Counted from the stretch's first letter, positions 10,169-20,350 are shown. The stretch is DNA of 64,000 nt from Formivibrio citricus (GCF_900115065.1 NZ_FOVE01000013.1:1-64000), one strand, 5' to 3'. Notes: a model not told the origin generated them from the sequence alone. Numbers and translations: made by a program.

Positions 10169-10453
10169 TCACAGCAACATCCTCACCAGCGGATGCGCCT
10201 TCAGCGCTTCGTCGAGCGCATAGAACTGCTCGATGTTCTGGAAGGTGACCGACAGCGTTGCGGAGTGATAATTGCCGCTGCTGCTGGCGCGCAGAGAGAT
10301 CAGGGGCTCGGCGAAACCCGGCACGATGCGGGCGGTGAGGTCGAGCAGTTCGGCGCGGAATTGTGCCGCTTCAACACCTTTGTGGCTGATCGCCTTGATC
10401 GGCACCAGGGCCGGGAATTGCAACAAATCTTTTAACTTGGGGGTGTCCGTCAT
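10169..10453 (-). CDS. ybeD: YbeD/DUF493 family protein
   Basis: Small conserved protein of 94 aa starting [14 protein letters not shown], with the DUF493 core ([29 protein letters not shown]). The biochemical role is not settled; in many proteobacteria the gene sits directly before lipB, as here. The ATG at 10453 overlaps the stop of the upstream transaminase gene (ATGA), so translation is probably coupled. Longer in-frame extensions upstream lie inside the transaminase gene and are rejected. Confidence 0.9.
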   Translation of the reverse strand: MTDTPKLKDLLQFPALVPIKAISHKGVEAAQFRAELLDLTARIVPGFAEPLISLRASSSGNYHSATLSVTFQNIEQFYALDEALKAHPLVRMLL

Positions 10454-11319
10454 TTGGATCGCATCTCGGTGGTCTTGAAGACCTGGTAAAAATCGTACAT
10501 GCGGCGATAGATGGGGCCGGGTACGCCATTTCCAACCGACCGTCCGTCCAGCTCGGTCACGGCGAGCACTTCCTTGCTTGATGACGAGATCCACATTTCA
10601 TCCGCACCACGCGCCTCGCGCTCCTCTATTTCGCGCACCTCAAGTGCCATGCCATGGTGGCGAGCGAGCTCCAGCACCACGTCGTAGGTGATGCCGGTCA
10701 GCATCTGGTGGGAAGGCGGCGGAGCAAGGAGGGCACCGCGTTTGACCACGAAAACGTTGCTCGCTCCGCCCTCGACCAGGAAGCCGTCGCGGAACAGCAC
10801 CACCTCGGCCGCGCCGGCTTCGGCGGCAACCTGTTTCAGCAGCACATTTCCAATCAGTGAGCAGGATTTGATATTGCAGCGCCCCCAGCGGATATCCGCG
10901 GCGGATACGGCCTTGATGCCGCGCTCGATCAACTCCTGCGCCGGCGGCAACAGCGGCTCGGCATAGCCGAAGACGGTCGGCGTGACCTCGTGCGGAAACG
11001 CATGGTTGCGCGGCCAAGCCGGCCCGCGCGATACCTGCAGGTAGACCGACTGATCGCCAAACTCGTGCCGCGCCACGATTTCTTCGACGATTGTTACCCA
11101 CTCGTCGGTCGTGTGCGGATTGGCAATGCCGACCGCGCTCAGGCTGCGATCAAGACGCGCGAGGTGCTCCCGCAAGCGGAAAGGCCGCCGGTCGTACACC
11201 GGGACCAGCTCATAGACGCCATCGCCGAACAGGAATCCGCGGTCCAGCACTGAAACCTGCAACTCGGCCAGCGGGGCATAGCGGCCGTTGAGATAGCCCG
11301 TAATATCCGGAATCAGCAT
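10450..11319 (-). CDS. dat: D-alanine transaminase (class IV aminotransferase)
   Basis: PLP enzyme interconverting D-alanine and 2-oxoglutarate with pyruvate and D-glutamate. It has class IV hallmarks: LDRGFLFGDGVYE near the N-terminus, the PLP lysine region (CNIKSCSLIGNVLLKQ) and the phosphate-binding region LTGITYDVVLEL. 289 aa is normal. The ATG at 11319 has a GGAG sequence eight bases upstream; the longer frame runs into repeat DNA. Its position between dacC and ybeD-lipB-lipA links it to D-amino acid and cell-wall metabolism. A branched-chain or 4-amino-4-deoxychorismate aminotransferase is less likely. Confidence 0.85.
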   Translation of the reverse strand: MLIPDITGYLNGRYAPLAELQVSVLDRGFLFGDGVYELVPVYDRRPFRLREHLARLDRSLSAVGIANPHTTDEWVTIVEEIVARHEFGDQSVYLQVSRGPAWPRNHAFPHEVTPTVFGYAEPLLPPAQELIERGIKAVSAADIRWGRCNIKSCSLIGNVLLKQVAAEAGAAEVVLFRDGFLVEGGASNVFVVKRGALLAPPPSHQMLTGITYDVVLELARHHGMALEVREIEEREARGADEMWISSSSKEVLAVTELDGRSVGNGVPGPIYRRMYDFYQVFKTTEMRSK

Positions 11320-11429
11320 GCCATGCTCCTTGTCAGTTATTCTAAATTCAGTTGAACCACAGAGGCACAGAGAGAAACACCCCCCGTGATGCCCTGAGAT
11401 TGCCAACACCCGACAGGTGAAGGGCGTTG

Positions 11430-11494
11430 GTCGGATAAGCTGCAGGTGCCATCCGACATGCAAACGTCGGAAGGCGCTACGCTTTTCCGACCTA
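11430..11494. repeat. Two REP-like palindromes
   Basis: GTCGGAT (11430-11436) pairs with ATCCGAC (11451-11457). Just after it, 11465-11493 forms a second imperfect palindrome of the form CGTCGGAAGGCGCT...CTTTTCCGACCT, which touches the dacC stop codon. The second one recurs at 35946-35973 (25 of 29 positions the same). They resemble dispersed extragenic palindromes and could act as an mRNA 3' stabiliser or terminator for dacC. Confidence 0.6.
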
Positions 11495-12631
11495 CCTGAA
11501 CCACAAACGAATCGCGTCGATCAAGCGCCGGAAAAAGCCGCCCTGCTCGACACTTTGCAACGCCACCACCGGGTATTCGGCCAGCGGCTTGCCGTTCAGC
11601 GAGACCTTCATCTTGCCGATGATTTGCCCCTGCTGGATCGGAGCGATCAGCGGCTCGGAGAAGAGCAGTTCCTGCTTGAGCCCGGCAGCCTCACCTTTGC
11701 CCACCGTGACGTGCTGATCCTGCAGGAATCCGGCCTGAACCTGATCGGCAGCGCCCTTCCAGACACGCGGCGTCGCCAGCGACTGCCCTGCGGACGCGAT
11801 CTTCGGCGCATCGAAGAACTGGATGCCCCAGCCCAGCAACCGCGCGGATTCCTTCGCCCGCGCTTCTTCGCCACCGGTGCCGACCACGACGGAAATCAGG
11901 CGGCGGTTATCGCGCTTGGTCGAAGCGATCAGATTGTAGCCGGCGCTGGCCGTATGGCCGGTCTTCAGCCCGTCGACGAAGGCGTCGCGGTACAGCAGCA
12001 GGTTGCGGTTGGGCTGCTTGATCGTCTTGCGGCCGTTGCTGTAAGTGAAGTCCTTCATCGAGTAGATCGGGTAGAACTGCGGGAAGTCGCGGATGATCGC
12101 GGCGGCGAGCTTCGCCAGATCGGCCGCGGTGGTGTAATGCTCGGGATCGGGCATGCCGGAACTATTGCGGAAACTGGTATTGGCCATACCCAGGCGCTTG
12201 GCCTCGGCCGTCATCATCTGCGCGAATATTTCTTCGCTGCCGGCAACGGCTTCGGCCAGCGTCACACAGGCATCGTTGCCCGAAACCACGATCATGCCCT
12301 TGATCAAATCGTCCACGCTGGCGGGCCTGTCCGGCTCCAGAAACATGGTGGAACCGCCAACCTTGTAGCCCTTCATCGAAACAGTGAACTGCTGGTCCAG
12401 TTTGATCTTGCCTTCCTTGAGCGACTTGAAGGTCAGATAGGCCGTCATCAGCTTGGTCAGCGAAGCGGGTTCGATGCGGGTTTCGGCATCGTGGGCCGTC
12501 AACACCTGCCCGCTCTGGTGATCGAGCAGAAGCCACGATTTGGCTGCCAGCGGCGTGATGGGCGGCGCATCGGCAAAAACCAGGGCCGAGGACAGGGCGG
12601 GGACGACAAGAAGCAGGGAGCGCAGATTCAT
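11492..12631 (-). CDS. dacC: D-alanyl-D-alanine carboxypeptidase (PBP5/6 family)
   Basis: Penicillin-binding protein that trims the terminal D-Ala of peptidoglycan pentapeptides in the periplasm. The 379-aa protein has a signal peptide (MNLRSLLLVVPALSSALVFA) and all three active-site motifs: SLTK (S57, K60), SGN (S117-N119) and KTG (K223-G225). A C-terminal PBP5-type domain and a terminal amphipathic anchor (RRLIDAIRLWFR) follow. The ATG at 12631 gives the signal peptide directly; the longer frame begins in non-coding sequence. It is divergent from pcnB. Whether it is DacA or DacC cannot be told from sequence alone. Confidence 0.93.
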   Translation of the reverse strand: MNLRSLLLVVPALSSALVFADAPPITPLAAKSWLLLDHQSGQVLTAHDAETRIEPASLTKLMTAYLTFKSLKEGKIKLDQQFTVSMKGYKVGGSTMFLEPDRPASVDDLIKGMIVVSGNDACVTLAEAVAGSEEIFAQMMTAEAKRLGMANTSFRNSSGMPDPEHYTTAADLAKLAAAIIRDFPQFYPIYSMKDFTYSNGRKTIKQPNRNLLLYRDAFVDGLKTGHTASAGYNLIASTKRDNRRLISVVVGTGGEEARAKESARLLGWGIQFFDAPKIASAGQSLATPRVWKGAADQVQAGFLQDQHVTVGKGEAAGLKQELLFSEPLIAPIQQGQIIGKMKVSLNGKPLAEYPVVALQSVEQGGFFRRLIDAIRLWFR

Positions 12632-12745
12632 GGTTGATGCAAAAAACTGGACTGGAAAGGTCAGATTATAAGTTCTCGCTCCTGCCGCGCGGCAGGAAAT
12701 TGCAGCACCGCAACAATCAAGCGCAATTTGCACGCCGCGGGGGCG

Positions 12746-12751
12746 TATAAT
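12746..12751 (+). promoter_or_regulatory. Candidate -10 box for pcnB
   Basis: A perfect TATAAT lies 35-40 bases before the pcnB ATG at 12786. No good -35 box is visible at standard spacing. The in-frame GTG at 12750 falls inside this box, which argues against it as the start codon. Confidence 0.45.
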
Positions 12752-12785
12752 GCGCGTTTTTCGACGCTGTCTTTTTCACCCACAG

Positions 12786-14126
12786 ATGATTCGCAAATTG
12801 ATCGGCAAAGTATTGCGCCGCCCCGGCAAGCAGATTCTCCACGCCAAGCACTACGGCGTTCGCCGCGAGCTGATTCACTCCGCCGCGCTCAAGGTCTGCG
12901 ACCGCCTGCAGGAAGCGGGCTTCGAAGCCTATATTGTCGGAGGCGCGGTACGCGACCTGATGCTGGGCAAGAGTCCCAAGGACTTCGACGTCGCCACCAG
13001 CGCCACGCCGGAACAGGTTCGCCACGTATTCCACCGTTCACGCATCATCGGCCGGCGTTTCCGTATCGTGCATGTGCCGTTCTACGACAGGCACGGCGAA
13101 GAGATCATTGAGGTCACCACCTTCCGCGGCAACTCCGACGCCCCGACCGACGAATCCGGTCGCATCATCCGCGACAACGTTTACGGCACGCTGGAAGAAG
13201 ACGCGCTGCGCCGCGATTTCACGATCAACGCACTCTATTACGACCCGAACCGTGAGGAAATCCTCGACTTCCATCACGGAGAGGCCGACATCAAGGCCAA
13301 ACGGCTGGCGATCCTCGGCGATCCGGAACAGCGCTACCGCGAAGATCCGGTACGCATGCTGCGCGCCATCCGCCTCTCGGCCAAACTGGGTCTGACACTG
13401 GCGCCGGCCACCAAGGCTCCGATCTCCAGCCTGGCCAAGCTGCTCGGCAATATCCCGTCGGCACGCCTGTTCGACGAAATGATGAAACTGCTGCTTTCCG
13501 GGCGCGCCTGGGATTGCGTGATGGCACTGCACGCCCACGGCCTGCACCGCGAGCTGTTCCCCATGCTCGACAAACTGCTGGCAAAACCCGATGCGCACCA
13601 ATTCCTCAAGCAGGCGCTCGACAATACCGACGCCCGTCTGGCGCAAGACAAGCCCGTCTCGGCAGGCTTCCTGTTCGCCACATTGCTCTGGCATGAGGTC
13701 GAAGCCGACTGGCAAGCGCGCCAGGCAGCAGGCCAGCATGTTGTCCCGGCCCTGGTCGACGCCATGAACAGCGTGGAAACCATGGTCGAGAAACGGCTGG
13801 CCATTCCGAACCGCTACGGCGCAGCCATGAAGGAAATCTGGCTGCTGCAACCGCGCTTCGAGCAACGCGCCGGCAACCGCCCGTACCGGCTGCTGGAACA
13901 GCAGCGCTTCCGCGCCGCCTACGATTTCCTGTTGCTGCGCGCCGAATGCGGTCTCGTGGAAAAAGAACTTGCGCATTGGTGGCACGAGTTCCAGTATGGC
14001 GATGAAGACTCCCGTTCCGCGCTGATAGCGCGTGCAGCCCAGAAGCCGGGAGACGACAACGGCGCCAAGCGCAAGCGTCGCCGCAAACCCGCCAACCGGA
14101 AGAAAGCGGCCCCCGAAAAGGAGTGA
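12786..14126 (+). CDS. pcnB: Poly(A) polymerase I
   Basis: Adds 3' poly(A) tails to RNAs and marks them for decay. The 446-aa protein has the nucleotidyltransferase signature GGAVRDLMLG (from G52) and catalytic DFD (D66, D68). An RNA-binding head (RDNVYGTLEEDALRRDFTINAL) follows, and a strongly basic tail (KRKRRRKP...) is typical of PcnB and not of CCA-adding enzyme. The ATG at 12786 was chosen because the longer frame would start inside the promoter. The stop lies seven bases before the folK start, so pcnB-folK-panB-panC reads as one operon. Confidence 0.95.
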   Translation: MIRKLIGKVLRRPGKQILHAKHYGVRRELIHSAALKVCDRLQEAGFEAYIVGGAVRDLMLGKSPKDFDVATSATPEQVRHVFHRSRIIGRRFRIVHVPFYDRHGEEIIEVTTFRGNSDAPTDESGRIIRDNVYGTLEEDALRRDFTINALYYDPNREEILDFHHGEADIKAKRLAILGDPEQRYREDPVRMLRAIRLSAKLGLTLAPATKAPISSLAKLLGNIPSARLFDEMMKLLLSGRAWDCVMALHAHGLHRELFPMLDKLLAKPDAHQFLKQALDNTDARLAQDKPVSAGFLFATLLWHEVEADWQARQAAGQHVVPALVDAMNSVETMVEKRLAIPNRYGAAMKEIWLLQPRFEQRAGNRPYRLLEQQRFRAAYDFLLLRAECGLVEKELAHWWHEFQYGDEDSRSALIARAAQKPGDDNGAKRKRRRKPANRKKAAPEKE

Positions 14127-14133
14127 TGAAACG

Positions 14134-14616
14134 GTGAGCGTGCAGGCATTCATTGCACTGGGAGCCAACCTCGGCCAACCCGCCAAACAGCTCAGAAGGG
14201 CCATTGCCCTGATCTGCCTGCTGCCCAACACCCGGCTCGTCAGTTGCTCCAGCTTCTACTCTTCCGCGCCAGTGGGCTACACGGACCAACCCGACTTTAT
14301 CAATGCGGTCGTGGAAATCACCACCAAGCTTTCGCCCCACGGATTGCTGGAAGCCCTGCTCGCCATCGAAAGCGCACTGGGCCGCGAGCGACATTTCTCC
14401 AACGGCCCGCGCACCATCGATCTGGATCTGATCCTGTACAGCAACCTTGCCATCAACAACGAAGCGCTGACCGTTCCCCATCCGCGCATGAGCGAACGCG
14501 CTTTCGTGCTGGTTCCCCTCCTGGAAATAGCCCCGAACATCATCATCCCCGGACAGGGCCGGGCAGAGGAACTGCTGCCCCGAGTCACCGATCAACAACT
14601 GCACCGAATTGCCTGA
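14134..14616 (+). CDS. folK: 2-amino-4-hydroxy-6-hydroxymethyldihydropteridine pyrophosphokinase
   Basis: Transfers pyrophosphate from ATP to the pterin in folate synthesis. The 160-aa protein has HPPK motifs: FIALGANLG at the start, [13 protein letters not shown], and [19 protein letters not shown] with the Mg-binding DLD. The GTG at 14134 is preferred; GGAG sits about 12 bases upstream, overlapping the end of pcnB. A second GTG two codons later is possible. The frame extends upstream only inside pcnB. Confidence 0.94.
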   Translation: MSVQAFIALGANLGQPAKQLRRAIALICLLPNTRLVSCSSFYSSAPVGYTDQPDFINAVVEITTKLSPHGLLEALLAIESALGRERHFSNGPRTIDLDLILYSNLAINNEALTVPHPRMSERAFVLVPLLEIAPNIIIPGQGRAEELLPRVTDQQLHRIA

Positions 14617-14686
14617 TTTTATGTCACAAGCCAATCTTTACGGCGCCACCAGCGCCCCGTCTTCACCACGCCATGGATTACCCGCC

Positions 14687-15475
14687 ATGAAAATCACACT
14701 ATCCACCCTGAACAAAATGAAGCGCGACGGGCAGAAGATCGCGATGCTCACCTGCTATGACGCCACGTTCGCCGCCATCGAAGCCGCCGCCGGAGTCGAC
14801 ATCCTGCTGATCGGCGATTCGCTCGGCAACGTCGTCCAGGGGCATGCCTCGACCCTGCCCGTCACGCTGGAAGACATGATCTACCACACCGCCGCCGTCG
14901 CACGCGGCGCCGGCCCGGCACTGGTATTGGCCGACATGCCGTTCGGCAGTTCGCAGGTCTCGCCGGAAAAAACCTTCGAGAACGCGGCACGGCTCATGGC
15001 TGCCGGCGCGGAAATGGTCAAGATCGAAGGCGGCGAAGTCATGATCGAAACCGTGCGCTTCCTTGCCAGTCGCGGCATTCCGGTCTGCGCCCATATCGGC
15101 CTGCAGCCGCAATCGGTCAACGTCTACGGCGGCTACAAGATTCAGGGCAAGAGCGAAGACGAGGCCGAAACGCTGCGCCGCGATGCGCTCGCCCTGCAGG
15201 AAGCCGGCGCGGCCATGGTGCTGATGGAGCTGGTTCCCGCTGCCGTCGCACAGACCGTGACCGAAGCGCTCTCGATCCCGACCATCGGCATTGGCGCCGG
15301 AGCGGGAACGGACGGCCAGGTGCTGGTGCTGCACGACATGCTGGGCCTGTGCCCCGGCAAGAAGCGTTTCCTGCGCAACTTCATGACCGGCAGCTCCTGC
15401 ATCCAGACCGCCATCGAGACTTACGTCAACGCGGTCAAGAGTGGCGAATTTCCGGCAGCCGAACACTGTTTCTGA
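14687..15475 (+). CDS. panB: 3-methyl-2-oxobutanoate hydroxymethyltransferase
   Basis: First committed step of pantothenate synthesis: makes ketopantoate from 2-oxoisovalerate and methylene-THF. Seen in the 262-aa protein: [10 protein letters not shown], the metal-binding [12 protein letters not shown] (D44), [14 protein letters not shown], and [17 protein letters not shown]. The ATG at 14687 matches the usual N-terminus ([12 protein letters not shown]). An in-frame ATG at 14621 just after folK would add 22 residues of low similarity to the family. It is followed 19 bp later by panC, the next pathway enzyme but one. Confidence 0.95.
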   Translation: MKITLSTLNKMKRDGQKIAMLTCYDATFAAIEAAAGVDILLIGDSLGNVVQGHASTLPVTLEDMIYHTAAVARGAGPALVLADMPFGSSQVSPEKTFENAARLMAAGAEMVKIEGGEVMIETVRFLASRGIPVCAHIGLQPQSVNVYGGYKIQGKSEDEAETLRRDALALQEAGAAMVLMELVPAAVAQTVTEALSIPTIGIGAGAGTDGQVLVLHDMLGLCPGKKRFLRNFMTGSSCIQTAIETYVNAVKSGEFPAAEHCF

Positions 15476-15494
15476 ACCAACGCGAATTACCCCA

Positions 15495-16328
15495 ATGAAG
15501 ATCATCCATACCATCGAGGAACTGCGCGCCTGGCGCAAAACGGTCGGCAAAGTTGCTTTCGTGCCGACCATGGGCAACCTGCACGAAGGCCACATGGCGC
15601 TGGTACGCGAGGCGCGAAAGCATGCCGATCATGTCGTCGTGAGCATTTTCGTCAACCGTCTGCAATTCGGCCAGGGCGAGGATTTCGACCGCTACCCGCG
15701 CACGCTGCAGGCTGACGCCGCGCTGCTGGAAAAGGAAGGCGCAGAAGTGGTTTTCGCGCCGGACGAAAAAGAGCTCTACCCGCGCGTGGTCCAGCAGTAC
15801 AAGGTCGATCCGCCGGCCATTCAGGACGAGCTTTGCGGCGCCTTCCGTCCCGGACATTTCGGCGGCGTTGCGACCGTCGTCACCAAGCTCTTCAATATCG
15901 TGCAGGCCGAGGCCGCCTGTTTCGGCAAGAAGGATTACCAGCAGCTCTTCGTCATCAAGAGCATGGTCGACGATCTCAACATGCCGGTCGAAATCGTTCC
16001 GGTCGATACCGGCCGTGCAGCCGACGGACTGGCGCTCTCGTCGCGCAACGGCTATCTCTCCGCCGTCGAGCGCGCCGAGGCGCCGCGCCTCTACCAACAC
16101 CTGACCCGCATGAAAGCCGCCATCGAAGCTGGGGAGCGCGACTTCGCCAAGCTATGCGAGGAAACGCAAGCCGACCTGACGCCGCGCGGCTGGCAGGTGG
16201 ATTATGTGGAAGTGCGCCATGCCGGCACCCTGAAACCGGCGATGCACACCGACCACGACCTCGTTATCCTGATCGCAGCGCGCATCGGCCACACACGCCT
16301 GATCGACAACATCGAGATCAAGGTTTAA
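15495..16328 (+). CDS. panC: Pantothenate synthetase
   Basis: ATP-dependent condensation of pantoate with beta-alanine. 277 aa. It carries the HIGH-type motif ([11 protein letters not shown]30-H33) and the later [11 protein letters not shown] signature of the family. A small oddity: the usual FVNPxQF reads FVNRLQF here. The ATG at 15495 ([10 protein letters not shown]) is the standard start. It is the last gene of the pcnB-folK-panB-panC run and is followed by a strong terminator hairpin. Confidence 0.96.
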   Translation: MKIIHTIEELRAWRKTVGKVAFVPTMGNLHEGHMALVREARKHADHVVVSIFVNRLQFGQGEDFDRYPRTLQADAALLEKEGAEVVFAPDEKELYPRVVQQYKVDPPAIQDELCGAFRPGHFGGVATVVTKLFNIVQAEAACFGKKDYQQLFVIKSMVDDLNMPVEIVPVDTGRAADGLALSSRNGYLSAVERAEAPRLYQHLTRMKAAIEAGERDFAKLCEETQADLTPRGWQVDYVEVRHAGTLKPAMHTDHDLVILIAARIGHTRLIDNIEIKV

Positions 16329-16345
16329 CCGGAAGACGGGTGAAG

Positions 16346-16377
16346 AAAAAGGGCGCCACAGCTTGGGCGCCCTTTTT
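16346..16377. terminator. Rho-independent terminator, probably bidirectional
   Basis: Stem AAAAAGGGCGCC (16346-16357) pairs with GGCGCCCTTTTT (16366-16377) around an 8-base loop, giving a T-run on either strand. It closes the panC operon from the left and can serve ruvX from the right. Confidence 0.85.
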
Positions 16378-16400
16378 CATGCAGCAAGTGATTCAAGCGG

Positions 16401-16512
16401 GTAGCCCGGATGCAGCACAGCGGAATCCGGGAACGCGGGCTCAAAAACAAACCCGGATTGTAGCCCCCCAACGAAAGCCCCGGATTTCACGTTGTTTCAT
16501 CCGTGCTACGCC
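16401..16512. repeat. Intergenic repeat of the GTAGCCCGGATGCAGC type
   Basis: Contains GTAGCCCGGATGCAGC, CGGAATCCGGG, CCCGGATTGTAGC and a closing CCGTGCTACGCCC, arranged as nested imperfect inverted repeats. I recognise this as a dispersed intergenic element common in proteobacterial genomes. No coding content. Confidence 0.55.
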
Positions 16513-16517
16513 CTTTT

Positions 16518-16934
16518 TCATTCCGCTGGCGAATCGAACCAAGCCTGCAATATCTGCATCGCCGCAACCTGATCCAGCGCCGGTTTCTGGCGACGGCCTT
16601 TAAGCCCGGCTTCGTCGAGCGCGGAGGATGCGGCGGCAGAAGTGAAGCGTTCATCGACCAGATGCACCGGCAAATTGAAGCGCCCGTTGAGGCGGTTGGC
16701 GAACTTGCGTGCCAGCCGGGTCATTTCATGCTCTCCGCCATCGGGCGAAAGCGGCAAGCCGACGACCAGCGCGCCCGGCTGCCACTGCGCAACCAGCTCG
16801 CCAATGCGGGCAAAACGCTTGTCGTTACCCTCGGCGGCAATGGTTTCCAGCGGATGGGGAATGCCCAGCTCGGTCGTACCGACCGCAACACCGATGCGCG
16901 CTTCGCCGAAATCGAAAGCGAGCAGCGTGCTCAT
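16518..16934 (-). CDS. ruvX: Putative pre-16S rRNA nuclease / Holliday junction resolvase-like YqgF
   Basis: RNase H-fold protein of 138 aa with [15 protein letters not shown] at the N-terminus, [10 protein letters not shown], and [10 protein letters not shown]; the acidic residues in these motifs form the metal site. Known for the family: processing of the 16S rRNA 5' end. Its start overlaps the stop of the upstream algH gene by four bases (ATGA), the usual conserved pairing. Confidence 0.94.
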   Translation of the reverse strand: MSTLLAFDFGEARIGVAVGTTELGIPHPLETIAAEGNDKRFARIGELVAQWQPGALVVGLPLSPDGGEHEMTRLARKFANRLNGRFNLPVHLVDERFTSAAASSALDEAGLKGRRQKPALDQVAAMQILQAWFDSPAE

Positions 16935-17488
16935 GCGTGGCCGGCTTCCTCGGAAAGCATGGCCAGATCGATGCCCAGCAATTTGAGCGCGGCATCGTAG
17001 CGCTCGTCGGGAGGAAGATCGAAAATGACTTTCGGATCGGCTTCCACAGTCAGCCAGTCGTTGCGGGAAATCTCGGTTTCGAGTTGCCCGGCTTCCCAGC
17101 CGGCGTAGCCCAGCGAGACGAACATCCGTTGCGGCCCGCCGCCGTCGCCCACCGCCAACAACACGTCCTTGGACGTGGTCAGCCCCATTTCGTCGGATAC
17201 CGTGAGCGTGGATTGCCAGTTTCCCAATGGTTCGTGCAACACGAAACCGCGGTCGGTTTGCACCGGGCCACCGAAACAGACCGGCAGATCTGCAACGTCC
17301 GGACGGTGCAAAGGCACATCAATCTGCTCGAAGAGGGTGGAAAGCGTCATCCCCAAAGGGCGGTTAACAATCACACCCATGGCGCCGCGTTCGCTGTGCT
17401 CGCAAACGAAGGCCAGCGCCCGGGAAAAAATCGGGTCACTGAGATGGGGCATGGCGATGAGAAAATGGCGGGATAGATTCAGGTCCAT
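16931..17488 (-). CDS. algH: YqgE/AlgH family protein (UPF0301)
   Basis: The 185-aa cytoplasmic protein has the family signature [20 protein letters not shown] at its N-terminus, plus [12 protein letters not shown] and [13 protein letters not shown]. The molecular role is not settled; the family was named from a Pseudomonas alginate regulator. It lies directly upstream of, and overlaps, ruvX, as in many proteobacteria. The photolyase gene starts 65 bp away in the opposite direction, so the short gap should hold two promoters. Confidence 0.93.
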   Translation of the reverse strand: MDLNLSRHFLIAMPHLSDPIFSRALAFVCEHSERGAMGVIVNRPLGMTLSTLFEQIDVPLHRPDVADLPVCFGGPVQTDRGFVLHEPLGNWQSTLTVSDEMGLTTSKDVLLAVGDGGGPQRMFVSLGYAGWEAGQLETEISRNDWLTVEADPKVIFDLPPDERYDAALKLLGIDLAMLSEEAGHA

Positions 17489-17553
17489 GGCCTGATTATC
17501 GCACAGGAAAAGACGAATACCACCTTCCGGCGCACCGGTTGTAATATCCTGCC

Positions 17554-18969
17554 ATGACTACCGCTCTCGTCTGGCTGCGCCGCGATCTGCGCCTTTCCGA
17601 CCATGCCGCGCTTTCCGTTGCGCTGCAGGAACATGGCCGCGTGATTCCCGTGTTTGTCTTTGACCGCACGATTCTCGATCCACTGCCGCCCACGGACCGG
17701 CGAGTCGCTTTCATCCTGGAAAGCCTGAAGGAAATCCAGGCCAGGTTGCGCGAATATGGCAGCGGCTTGGTGGTTCGCATTGGCGATCCGCGCACGGAAA
17801 TTCCCGGACTGGCCCACGAGTTTCAGGCTTCGGCAGTCTACGCCAACCGGGATTACGAACCCGCCGCCATTGCACGCGACACGGCCATCGCACAGTCGCT
17901 GGCCGGGCAAGGCATCCAGTGGGTCGACGTCAAGGACCAGGTAATTTTCGAACGCGATGAAATCCTCTCCCGGCAAGGGACTCCGTTTCAGGTATTCACC
18001 CCCTATTGGCGCAGCTGGCTGCAGAAACTGACGCCAGTCGCCATGGCCGAATATCCGGTCACGCCTTATTGCCGGAACCTGGCCCGCCTGCCTGCCGTAC
18101 CACTGCCTTCGCTTGAAGAACTGGGTTTTGCCCCCAACGACGAAACGCCTTTTACCCTCACTGTCGGCGAGAGCGGCGCTGCAACCTTGCTCGCCGACTT
18201 TGCCCGGCGCATCGAACACTATCATGTCCTGCGCGATTATCCGGCCAGAAAAGGCCCTTCATACCTTTCAACCCATCTGCGCTTTGGCACCGTCTCTATC
18301 CGCCAGCTCGTTCGGCTGGCGCTTGCGAATCCGGGAGAAGGCGCAGAATGCTGGCTGAAGGAACTCTGCTGGCGCGAGTTCTACCAGCAACTGCTATGGC
18401 ACCGGCCCGATCTTGTCGAACACACGTTCCGTCCCGAGTTCGACCGGCTCCCTTTCCCCAACCGCGAAGACTGGTTCGCGGCGTGGTGCGCCGGCCGGAC
18501 CGGCTATCCGCTGGTCGATGCCGGCATGCGCCAACTCAACCAGACCGGCTGGATGCATAACCGCCTGCGCATGATCACCGCCAGTTTTCTGGTCAAGGAT
18601 TTGCTGATCGACTGGCGCCGGGGCGAGCGTTACTTCGCGGAAAAACTGCTCGATTTCGATCTCGCCAGCAACAACGGTGGCTGGCAGTGGGCAGCCTCGG
18701 TCGGCTGCGATGCCCAACCCTGGTTCCGTATCTTCAACCCCGTCACCCAGTCCCGGAAGTTCGACCCGGCAGGCCACTTCATTCGCCGCTATTGCCCCGA
18801 ACTGGCGAGACTGCCCGATTCAGCCATCCATGCGCCATGGCTTGCCGCGCCACTTGAACTGGAATCCGCCGGCATCCGGCAAGGACAAGACTACCCCCAT
18901 CCGCTGGTCGATCACGCCAGCCAGCGCCAAGCCGCTTTGGCCTTATTCAAGGCCGCATCCGGACGTTAA
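17554..18969 (+). CDS. phrB: Deoxyribodipyrimidine photolyase (cryptochrome/photolyase family)
   Basis: Light-dependent repair of cyclobutane pyrimidine dimers. 471 aa. The N-terminal photolyase domain ([17 protein letters not shown]) binds the antenna cofactor. The FAD-binding domain carries [48 protein letters not shown] and the [18 protein letters not shown] signature. These match class I CPD photolyases. The gene is monocistronic, followed by a decayed chemoreceptor fragment. Confidence 0.95.
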   Translation: MTTALVWLRRDLRLSDHAALSVALQEHGRVIPVFVFDRTILDPLPPTDRRVAFILESLKEIQARLREYGSGLVVRIGDPRTEIPGLAHEFQASAVYANRDYEPAAIARDTAIAQSLAGQGIQWVDVKDQVIFERDEILSRQGTPFQVFTPYWRSWLQKLTPVAMAEYPVTPYCRNLARLPAVPLPSLEELGFAPNDETPFTLTVGESGAATLLADFARRIEHYHVLRDYPARKGPSYLSTHLRFGTVSIRQLVRLALANPGEGAECWLKELCWREFYQQLLWHRPDLVEHTFRPEFDRLPFPNREDWFAAWCAGRTGYPLVDAGMRQLNQTGWMHNRLRMITASFLVKDLLIDWRRGERYFAEKLLDFDLASNNGGWQWAASVGCDAQPWFRIFNPVTQSRKFDPAGHFIRRYCPELARLPDSAIHAPWLAAPLELESAGIRQGQDYPHPLVDHASQRQAALALFKAASGR

Positions 18970-19047
18970 CCCGTCTGCAAAAATGCGGCGCCATACGCGC
19001 CGCACTGCCGCATGAAAAGGCATTGTTCATGGCAGGCGATTCACTAT

Positions 19048-19184
19048 TCCGCCACCATCGAAGCCGCCCGCGCGGGGGGCAGGGCGCGGCTTTGCCGTGG
19101 TAGCCGATGAAGTCAGAAAACTGGCCGAGAGCACGCGCCAATCGACCGAAAGCATCGTGGGCGTGGTGGGAGGAATCCAGGAGC
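19048..19184 (+). pseudogene. Remnant of a methyl-accepting chemotaxis protein signalling domain
   Basis: Translation gives ATIEAARA in one frame, then, after a loss of a few bases, [19 protein letters not shown] and STESIVGVVGGIQE in the next frame. This is the hairpin tip of the MCP cytoplasmic domain (normally [26 protein letters not shown]). There is no start, no N-terminal receptor part and no C-terminal continuation. It is a leftover of a deleted or recombined chemoreceptor gene. Confidence 0.8.
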
Positions 19185-19204
19185 AGCCGCCTACGGAACG
19201 TAAA

Positions 19205-19235
19205 AAGGGCGGCCCGGATCCCCGGACCGCCCTCT
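19205..19235 (-). terminator. Terminator of the fba gene
   Basis: Read on the minus strand, GGGCGGTCCGG pairs with CCGGGCCGCCC (one mismatch; window positions 19207-19217 and 19222-19232) and is followed by TTTTTA. It lies about 30 bp past the fba stop. Confidence 0.75.
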
Positions 19236-19264
19236 CTCCTCCTCCCTCTACCGGGGAGTGCTTC

Positions 19265-20302
19265 TTACTTGTACATCGCCGCCATTTTTTCCAGCGGAAT
19301 CGCCTTGATCTTGTCGGCTTGACCGGCAGCACCGAAAGCCAGGTAGCGAGCTTCGCACACTGCTCGCATCGCGGCAATGGCCGGCTTGAGGTAGGTGCGC
19401 GGATCGAATTCGGACGGCTTTTCCGCCATCGTCTTGCGGATCGCACCGGTCATGGCCAGACGCAGGTCGGTATCGATGTTGATCTTGCGCACGCCGAACT
19501 GGATAGCGCGTTGCATTTCTTCCACCGGCACACCCCAAGTCGGCTTCAGGGCACCGCCGTACTGGCGAATGATGTCCTGCAGGTCTTGCGGCACGCTGGA
19601 AGCGCCGTGCATCACGAGGTGGGTATTCGGAATCGCTTCATGGATCTCGCGCACGCGGTCGATCGCCAGCACTTCGCCGGTGGGCGGCGAGGTGAACTTG
19701 TAGGCGCCATGGCTGGTGCCGATGGCGATCGCCAGGGCATCCACGCCGGTCGCATCGACGAAGCGTTTGGCTTCGGCCGGGTCGGTCAGCATTTCGTCGC
19801 GGCTCAGCGCGCGGTGGGAGCCGATGCCGTCCTCGGCTTCGCCGTGGCCGGTTTCCAGGCTGCCCAGACAGCCAAGTTCGCCTTCTACGGAAACACCACA
19901 GGCATGCGCCAGCTTGACCACTTCGCGCGAGACATTGACGTTGTAGTCGAAATCGGACGGGGTCTTGCCGTCTTCACGCAGCGAACCGTCCATCATGACG
20001 CTGGAAAAACCGAAACGGATCGCCGAAATGCACACCGCCGGGCTAACGCCGTGGTCCTGGTGCATGACGATGGGCAGATGCGGGTAGCTGGCCAGCGCGC
20101 CTTCGATCAGGTTCTTGAGGAACTGCTCGCCGGCATACTTGCGGGCACCGGCGGAAGCTTGAAGGATGACCGGGCTATTGGTCGCGTCGGCGGCCTGCAG
20201 GATGGCCTGGATCTGCTCCAGATTGTTGACGTTGAAAGCCGGAACGCCGTAACCGTTTTCGGCGGCGTGATCCAGAACCTGACGCATGGACACCAAAGGC
20301 AT
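19265..20302 (-). CDS. fba: Fructose-1,6-bisphosphate aldolase, class II
   Basis: Zinc-dependent aldolase cleaving fructose-1,6-bisphosphate to DHAP and glyceraldehyde-3-phosphate, used in glycolysis, gluconeogenesis and the Calvin cycle. 345 aa. It has the metal-site MHQDHG (D83, H84), MMDGSL, and [20 protein letters not shown], typical of the CbbA-like subgroup, plus VMHGASSVP and KINIDTDLR. It lies downstream of pgk on the same strand, with its own possible promoter in the 105-bp gap. Confidence 0.95.
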   Translation of the reverse strand: MPLVSMRQVLDHAAENGYGVPAFNVNNLEQIQAILQAADATNSPVILQASAGARKYAGEQFLKNLIEGALASYPHLPIVMHQDHGVSPAVCISAIRFGFSSVMMDGSLREDGKTPSDFDYNVNVSREVVKLAHACGVSVEGELGCLGSLETGHGEAEDGIGSHRALSRDEMLTDPAEAKRFVDATGVDALAIAIGTSHGAYKFTSPPTGEVLAIDRVREIHEAIPNTHLVMHGASSVPQDLQDIIRQYGGALKPTWGVPVEEMQRAIQFGVRKINIDTDLRLAMTGAIRKTMAEKPSEFDPRTYLKPAIAAMRAVCEARYLAFGAAGQADKIKAIPLEKMAAMYK

Positions 20303-20350
20303 GGGAAGTCTCCAATCAAGGAAGGTTTATGTTCGACTCAAGAACGGTAA

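Noticed and set aside
12728-13111. Plus-strand frames around the start of pcnB
   Set aside because: They are out of frame with pcnB and have no family match.
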